A stretch of DNA of 9,443 bases from Flavobacteriaceae bacterium (GTDB lineage Bacteria > Bacteroidota > Bacteroidia > Flavobacteriales > Flavobacteriaceae). Below the pieces are notes generated by a model that ran no database searches, was not told where the DNA came from, and saw only the letters and a list, made by a program, of their open reading frames with translations. The stretch's first letter is position 1; every line of letters starts with the position of its first letter. Both the position numbers and the translations under genes were made by a program. Shown here in pieces: positions 5,915 through 9,443 of the stretch. Location: NCBI GenBank assembly GCA_015493405.1, contig WGDF01000338.1, forward strand, positions 1 through 9,443, written 5' to 3'.

Positions 5915-6202
5915 ATGGATAAAGACACCCGACATATCAAGCAAGTTATTGCAGCTCTCAGAAAAGAAAAAAAACTGAAAAAAGGTTTGGAAAAAGCCCA
6001 AATCAAGAAATTATGGCGCGAATTAATGAGCGAAACTATTGCCAACTATACTTCTAATATTGCTTATGAAAATGGTATTTTATATATTTATTTGACTTCT
6101 TCAGCATTAAGAGAAGAGCTCAATAGAGGCAAAAATAAAATTATAGCTTTGCTCAATCAAGAATTGGGAGAACCAATCATTAAGAAAATTGTTTTCAAAT
6201 AA
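5915..6202 (+). CDS. DUF721 (DciA-like) protein
   Basis: A 95-residue basic protein with a lysine-rich helical N-terminal half (KKEKK-type runs at about 16-32), followed by the DUF721 core: KLWRELMSETIANYTSNIAYENG, then strand LYIYLTSSALREEL (56-69), then NKIIALLNQELGEPIIKKIVF at the end. Short DUF721 proteins of this size and pattern are common in Bacteroidetes. Longer members in other bacteria include DciA, which loads the replicative helicase DnaB. A similar role is possible here but is an inference from the family. The ATG at 5915 is seven bases after the MarC-family stop. The stop TAA (6200-6202) is in the same frame as the downstream gene. Confidence 0.85.
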   Translation: MDKDTRHIKQVIAALRKEKKLKKGLEKAQIKKLWRELMSETIANYTSNIAYENGILYIYLTSSALREELNRGKNKIIALLNQELGEPIIKKIVFK

Positions 6203-6235
6203 TTACGTAACTTTATAACCTTAAAAATAACAGAT

Positions 6236-6751
6236 TTGTTTAATTTAAAAGAAAATAATATTCAGCGAAAAACGGCTAAACTGATTCAAAATTTACAAGA
6301 TAAATCTATAAAAGTTTATCCGGTTAAAAGAGTGGCTGTTTTAAATAATCCTAATTCCCAATTAAATTTTGAAAATCTAAAATATGTTCAGAAAGCCCTC
6401 AATCTGAGTAGTAGCCAATTTGATATTTTTACTTTTAAAGAAAAAAATGACAATTATAATGAGTTGCGTGGTATTGTAGCATCAAAAGAGGTGTTTTCTA
6501 AATTTGGCAAGATTAAAAGTCCTGAAATTTTAGAATTTTTAGACAAAAAATATGATTTGTTATTGGATTTTACCGGTTTGACCAATCTTTTTGAAATCTA
6601 TTTTTCACTGTCAGTCCAGACCAATTTTAGAGTGGGTTATTTAAATGATGAAGGTTTGTATGACCTGATGCTTGATGTGCCTCAAGGTGACATTAAACAT
6701 TTTGCCGACGAAACAGCCCGTTATCTCAAAATCATTGGTTTGATAAAATAA
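6236..6751 (+). CDS. DUF6913-type protein with TTG start
   Basis: A 171-residue soluble protein of unknown function. It resembles the DUF6913 proteins found in Flavobacteriia: an N-terminal helical lysine/glutamine-rich segment, a beta-strand KRVAVLNN (31-38), then FDIFTFKEKN, YDLLLDFTG and TNFRVGYLNDEGLYDLMLDV, ending in a helix ARYLKIIGLIK. No signal peptide, membrane span or catalytic motif is seen. No ATG exists between the upstream in-frame TAA (6200-6202) and the conserved N-terminus. TTG at 6236 is the best start, giving MFNLKENN, which lines up with the remembered N-terminus of family members. A weak -7-like TAACTTTA (6208-6215) lies just upstream, but read-through from the operon is more likely given the 33-bp gap. 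Confidence 0.8.
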   Translation: MFNLKENNIQRKTAKLIQNLQDKSIKVYPVKRVAVLNNPNSQLNFENLKYVQKALNLSSSQFDIFTFKEKNDNYNELRGIVASKEVFSKFGKIKSPEILEFLDKKYDLLLDFTGLTNLFEIYFSLSVQTNFRVGYLNDEGLYDLMLDVPQGDIKHFADETARYLKIIGLIK

Positions 6752-6775
6752 TAATTTCTGCAAGCCTTAATAAAA

Positions 6776-6808
6776 TTTTAAGAGATTAAGGGAAAAACCT
6801 TAAATTTG
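6776..6808 (+). promoter_or_regulatory. Promoter of the RemB/Wzi-like gene with overlapping inverted repeat
   Basis: TAAATTTG (6801-6808) matches TAnnTTTG exactly, 16 bases before the ATG at 6825; the upstream box is weak (TTTT at 6776-6779, spacer 21). The inverted repeat TTAAGG (6786-6791), six bases, CCTTAA (6798-6803) overlaps the left end of the -7 box, so a protein bound there would block the promoter. The transcript would have almost no leader. Confidence 0.5.
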
Positions 6809-6824
6809 TTCCAAATTTATTTGA

Positions 6825-8450
6825 ATGAAAAAATTTTTTCTCATTTTAGGCTTGTTTATAAGCACTCAAAATTTCTTTGCCCAAGAAAATCTGATTCAAA
6901 AGAAGGTCAAAAGTCAGCTCAAGATTCCTTTTACCCGTTTTGAATATAATGAAATGGAAGGCCATTTGGCCGATTCTGTTCACACAGCTTTAAAACCTTG
7001 GCATTATTTTGAAATAAACGGCAATGCCTTGGTTAAAAAATACCAAGCGCAGTCTTTGAACAAAAAAACTTGGCTGGGGCGCAAGCTTTTTAATGAACAT
7101 TTATTTGCCATAGTGGGTAAAGATTATTGGATTAGTATTGACCCTGTGATCGACTTAAGATTAGGGAAAGACAATTTGTCTGATCGTTATACTTTTCAAA
7201 ATACACGTGCCATAAGAGTGGAAGGAAGTTTGGGAAAACAGTTTTCATTTAGCTCTACTATAGCCGAAAATTATGCCCGTTTTCCGCAATATTTAGACCG
7301 TTATGCTTGGGCAAATCGGCCGCCTATTGTGCCGGGTTATGGTTTAAACAAAAGTGAAGACCGAAATTATATCGATTATCCTTATGCAGCGGGATATTTT
7401 ACTTACAAGCCCGGTAAATTTTTTCTTTTCGAATTGGGTCATGGCAAGCATTTTATCGGTGAGGGATACCGTTCACTCTTTTTGTCCGATAATGCGACGA
7501 ACTACCCTTATTTCAAAATACAAGCGACCTTTTGGCATGTCCAATACACCACTTTATGGACGGCTTACCAAGATTTAAGACCGCAATACGAACAAAACGG
7601 TGTTTATAAAAAGAAATTTTCAGCTATTCATTATATCAGTTGGCATGCTACCAAAAAATTAAATCTGGGTTTTTTCGAATCAGTTATTTGGTATAATGAA
7701 AATCGCAGAGGTTTTGATGTTAATTTTTTAAATCCTTTAATATTTTTTAAAACGGCGGAATATGAAGCCGGTTCCAATGCCTCTAATACTGTTGTCGGAT
7801 TGTCAGCAAGCTACAAATTACCTTACAAAATCGATATTTACGGGCAATTTGTCTTGGATGAAATGACCGTTAGTAAATTTTTTGGGGTTAAAGGTTATTG
7901 GGCCAACAAATTCGGCTATCAAGTCGGCCTAAAATACCACGATGCTTTTGCCATTCCCAATTTATTTTTAAGAGTTGAATATAATCAAGTCCGTCCTTAT
8001 ACCTACGGTCATAATACCATCGCTAATTATGGGCAAAATTACCAGGCTTTAGCACATCCTTGGGGTGCCAATTTTAAAGAGGCACTCTTTGAAATTCAAT
8101 ACCGAAAAAAACGTTTTTATGGTCATAATACTTTGATTTTGGGGCGAAAAGGTTTTGATTTTCCTCATGATTCTGTTTCATATGGTGGTGATATTTATCA
8201 TTATATCAGACCTCAAGATAAAGGTAATGATAAATCGCTTTTACAAGGTAATTTGGGTAAAATATTTTATAACCAAACAGAAATCGGTTATCTGTTGAAT
8301 CCGGCTACCAATTTAAAACTGTTTGGCGGTTTTATTTATCGTAAAACGAGCATAGATGTACCTTTGACAACAATTAAAAATGAAACGACAAAATATATTT
8401 ATTTAGGCATAAAAACCAATTTGTGGCAAGATCATTTTGACGTTTTTTAG
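6825..8450 (+). CDS. RemB/Wzi-type outer-membrane beta-barrel protein
   Basis: A 541-residue exported protein. Residues 1-20 form a signal peptide (MKKFF, hydrophobic core, likely cut after FFAQ). The mature part is rich in aromatic beta-strands and ends in HFDVF, a terminal phenylalanine typical of outer-membrane barrels. The blocks FELGHGKHFIGEGYRSLFLS (202-221) and RRGFDVNFLNPLIFFKTAEY (294-313), with GSNASN after the latter, resemble the capsule-assembly Wzi family and the flavobacterial gliding protein RemB, which is of similar length. In Flavobacterium johnsoniae RemB is a cell-surface motility protein; Wzi of E. coli anchors capsule polysaccharide. Which role applies here cannot be told. 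It has its own promoter, 73 bases after the DUF6913-type gene, and is followed by two palindromic elements and nadE. Outer-membrane barrel: firm; RemB-like: probable. Confidence 0.8.
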   Translation: MKKFFLILGLFISTQNFFAQENLIQKKVKSQLKIPFTRFEYNEMEGHLADSVHTALKPWHYFEINGNALVKKYQAQSLNKKTWLGRKLFNEHLFAIVGKDYWISIDPVIDLRLGKDNLSDRYTFQNTRAIRVEGSLGKQFSFSSTIAENYARFPQYLDRYAWANRPPIVPGYGLNKSEDRNYIDYPYAAGYFTYKPGKFFLFELGHGKHFIGEGYRSLFLSDNATNYPYFKIQATFWHVQYTTLWTAYQDLRPQYEQNGVYKKKFSAIHYISWHATKKLNLGFFESVIWYNENRRGFDVNFLNPLIFFKTAEYEAGSNASNTVVGLSASYKLPYKIDIYGQFVLDEMTVSKFFGVKGYWANKFGYQVGLKYHDAFAIPNLFLRVEYNQVRPYTYGHNTIANYGQNYQALAHPWGANFKEALFEIQYRKKRFYGHNTLILGRKGFDFPHDSVSYGGDIYHYIRPQDKGNDKSLLQGNLGKIFYNQTEIGYLLNPATNLKLFGGFIYRKTSIDVPLTTIKNETTKYIYLGIKTNLWQDHFDVF

Positions 8451-8463
8451 GATTAAGCACTTC

Positions 8464-8558
8464 TGTCATTTCGAAGGAGTACAGCGACTGAGAAATCTAT
8501 TATATTGAAATTTAAAAATGAGATTTCTCTACCGACAAAAGTCGGTGTCAAAATGACA
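8464..8558. repeat. Multi-arm palindromic element, copy A
   Basis: Outer arms TGTCATTT (8464-8471) and AAATGACA (8551-8558) are exact reverse complements. Inside is GAGAAATCT (8490-8498) with AGATTTCTC (8521-8529) around a 22-base loop. Next to it is ACCGAC-AAAA-GTCGGT (8531-8546). It folds as a branched structure on either strand. It starts 14 bases after the RemB/Wzi-like stop and has no coding content. Similar TGTCATTTCGA ... GAGAAATCT palindromes are, from memory, dispersed in many Bacteroidetes genomes. Confidence 0.85.
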
Positions 8559-8595
8559 ATGTGCATCAAAGAAATAAGCAATATTAGAATCGCTT

Positions 8596-8706
8596 TGTCA
8601 TTTCGACAGAGTTTTTAAGACGCGGGCGTAAAAACGACGAGAAATCTATATATTGAGAATTGAAAATGAGATTTCTCCCCCGACAGCCGTCGGGGTCGAA
8701 ATGATA
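8596..8706. repeat. Multi-arm palindromic element, copy B
   Basis: Outer arms TGTCATTTCGA (8596-8606) and TCGAAATGATA (8696-8706) pair with one G/T wobble. Three inner arms follow: GTTTTTA/TAAAAAC (8611-8617, 8629-8635), GAGAAATCT/AGATTTCTC (8639-8647, 8669-8677), and CCCCGAC-AGCC-GTCGGGG (8678-8695). The drawn fold is cloverleaf-like. It lies 37 bases after copy A in the same orientation and 48 bases before nadE. The remaining bases of 8451-8754 show no gene and no convincing nadE promoter. Confidence 0.87.
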
Positions 8707-8754
8707 GCCAAAAACAATTCATCAAATAACCATATCAACATTTAACGAATAAGT

Positions 8755-9443
8755 ATGAAAATAGCCCTAGCGCAAATCAATGTTATCATAGGCGATTTTG
8801 AAGCCAATACCCGAAAAATTTTGGATTATATCTCACGAGCCAAAGCCCAAGGTGCCAATTTGGTGATTTTTCCGGAATTGGCAAACACCGGTTATCCGCC
8901 GCGTGATTTTTTAGAGTTTACCGATTTTATTGAAAAAGCCGAGAAAAGCATTGAACAAATCAAACAAGCAACAGATGATATTGCCGTGGTGATTGGCACA
9001 CCGACCCGCAATCCGGTGATTGAAGGTAAAGATTTGTATAATTCGGCGGTGTTTTTATACCAAGGAAAAGAAGTTTATCGTCAGCACAAAACCTTGTTAC
9101 CCACTTACGATATTTTTGATGAAGCGCGCTATTTTGAAGCGGCAACACAATGGCAGACCGTTGATTTTAAAGGTTATAAAATCGCTTTGAGTATTTGTGA
9201 AGATCTTTGGAATCTGGGCAATAATAATCCGCTGTACACGGTTAATCCCATGGAAATGCTGATGCCGCAGCAACCGGATTTTATCATTAATGTTTCCGCT
9301 AGTCCGTTTGATTACACGCATGCAACTGAACGTATTCGGGTTTTAAAAGAAAATGTCAGACAATATCAAATTCCTATTTTTTATGTCAATCATGTTGGGG
9401 CACAAACCGATATTATTTTTGATGGAGGCTCATTGGCCATAGC
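8755..9443 (+). CDS. nadE: Glutamine-dependent NAD+ synthetase, N-terminal part
   Basis: The first 229 residues are visible and the gene runs off the right edge. This is the nitrilase-fold glutaminase domain that releases ammonia from glutamine for the C-terminal synthetase domain, which amidates deamido-NAD using ATP in the cytoplasm. The start MKIALAQIN and block FPELANTGYPPRDFL (39-53) are characteristic of NadE. The Glu-Lys-Cys catalytic triad is complete: Glu41 in FPE, Lys112 in RQHKTLLP, Cys148 in SICEDLW. Later blocks INVSASPF (178-185) and IPIFYVNHVGAQTDIIFDGG (206-225) also fit. The ATG at 8755 begins right at the conserved N-terminus. Nothing looks truncated or mutated in the part seen; the synthetase domain and its ATP loop should follow outside the window. 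Confidence 0.95.
   Translation, partial: MKIALAQINVIIGDFEANTRKILDYISRAKAQGANLVIFPELANTGYPPRDFLEFTDFIEKAEKSIEQIKQATDDIAVVIGTPTRNPVIEGKDLYNSAVFLYQGKEVYRQHKTLLPTYDIFDEARYFEAATQWQTVDFKGYKIALSICEDLWNLGNNNPLYTVNPMEMLMPQQPDFIINVSASPFDYTHATERIRVLKENVRQYQIPIFYVNHVGAQTDIIFDGGSLAI

Noticed and set aside
5863..6045. Minus-strand 60-codon frame across the MarC-family/DUF721 junction
   Set aside because: It overlaps two real genes and has no promoter or recognisable domain; the phenylalanine-rich run is the reverse complement of the lysine-rich DUF721 N-terminus.
7354..7578. 74-codon plus-strand frame inside the RemB/Wzi-like gene
   Set aside because: Out-of-frame overlap with a strongly supported coding frame.
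8960..9321. Two minus-strand frames opposite nadE
   Set aside because: The plus frame carries the full NadE catalytic triad; the antisense frames show no domain.

Overview
The window looks like a piece of a chromosome from the phylum Bacteroidetes, most likely the class Flavobacteriia. The reasons are: low GC content; promoter elements of the TTTG ... TAnnTTTG type; the lack of clear Shine-Dalgarno sites; an Oar-like TonB-dependent receptor; a RemB/Wzi-type outer-membrane protein; a short DUF721 (DciA-like) protein; and a DUF6913-type protein. This placement rests on remembered family features and not on a database search.

Layout. 1-1263 is the 3' two-fifths or so of a TonB-dependent receptor, closed by a strong intrinsic terminator. 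1264-1922 has no protein gene. It holds a tRNA-Gln(TTG) with its own promoter, followed by a tandem array in which the last 18 bases of the tRNA, a terminator and a small hairpin spacer recur with a period of 106-107 bp. 1923-2717 encodes an AIM24/TIGR00266 protein. It converges with a small lipocalin-like lipoprotein gene on the minus strand (2843-3226), and a 12-bp inverted repeat lies between them. A divergent region then leads into a close-set plus-strand run: split transketolase (N-terminal subunit 3427-4272, C-terminal subunit 4304-5257), a MarC-family membrane protein, a DUF721 protein and a DUF6913-type protein. The gaps are 31, 5, 7 and 33 bp, so the run is probably one operon. A 541-residue outer-membrane barrel protein of the RemB/Wzi type follows with its own promoter. 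The 304-bp gap after it (8451-8754) holds two copies of a multi-armed palindromic element. The window ends inside nadE, of which the complete N-terminal catalytic triad of the glutaminase domain is visible.

How the genes relate. The transketolase pair belongs to the non-oxidative pentose phosphate pathway and nadE to NAD synthesis; both are housekeeping. The receptor, the lipoprotein and the RemB/Wzi-like protein are envelope components. No phage, integrase, transposase, CRISPR or defence gene is visible. The unusual content is in the non-coding DNA: the tRNA-tail array (1503-1778) and the paired palindromic elements (8464-8706).
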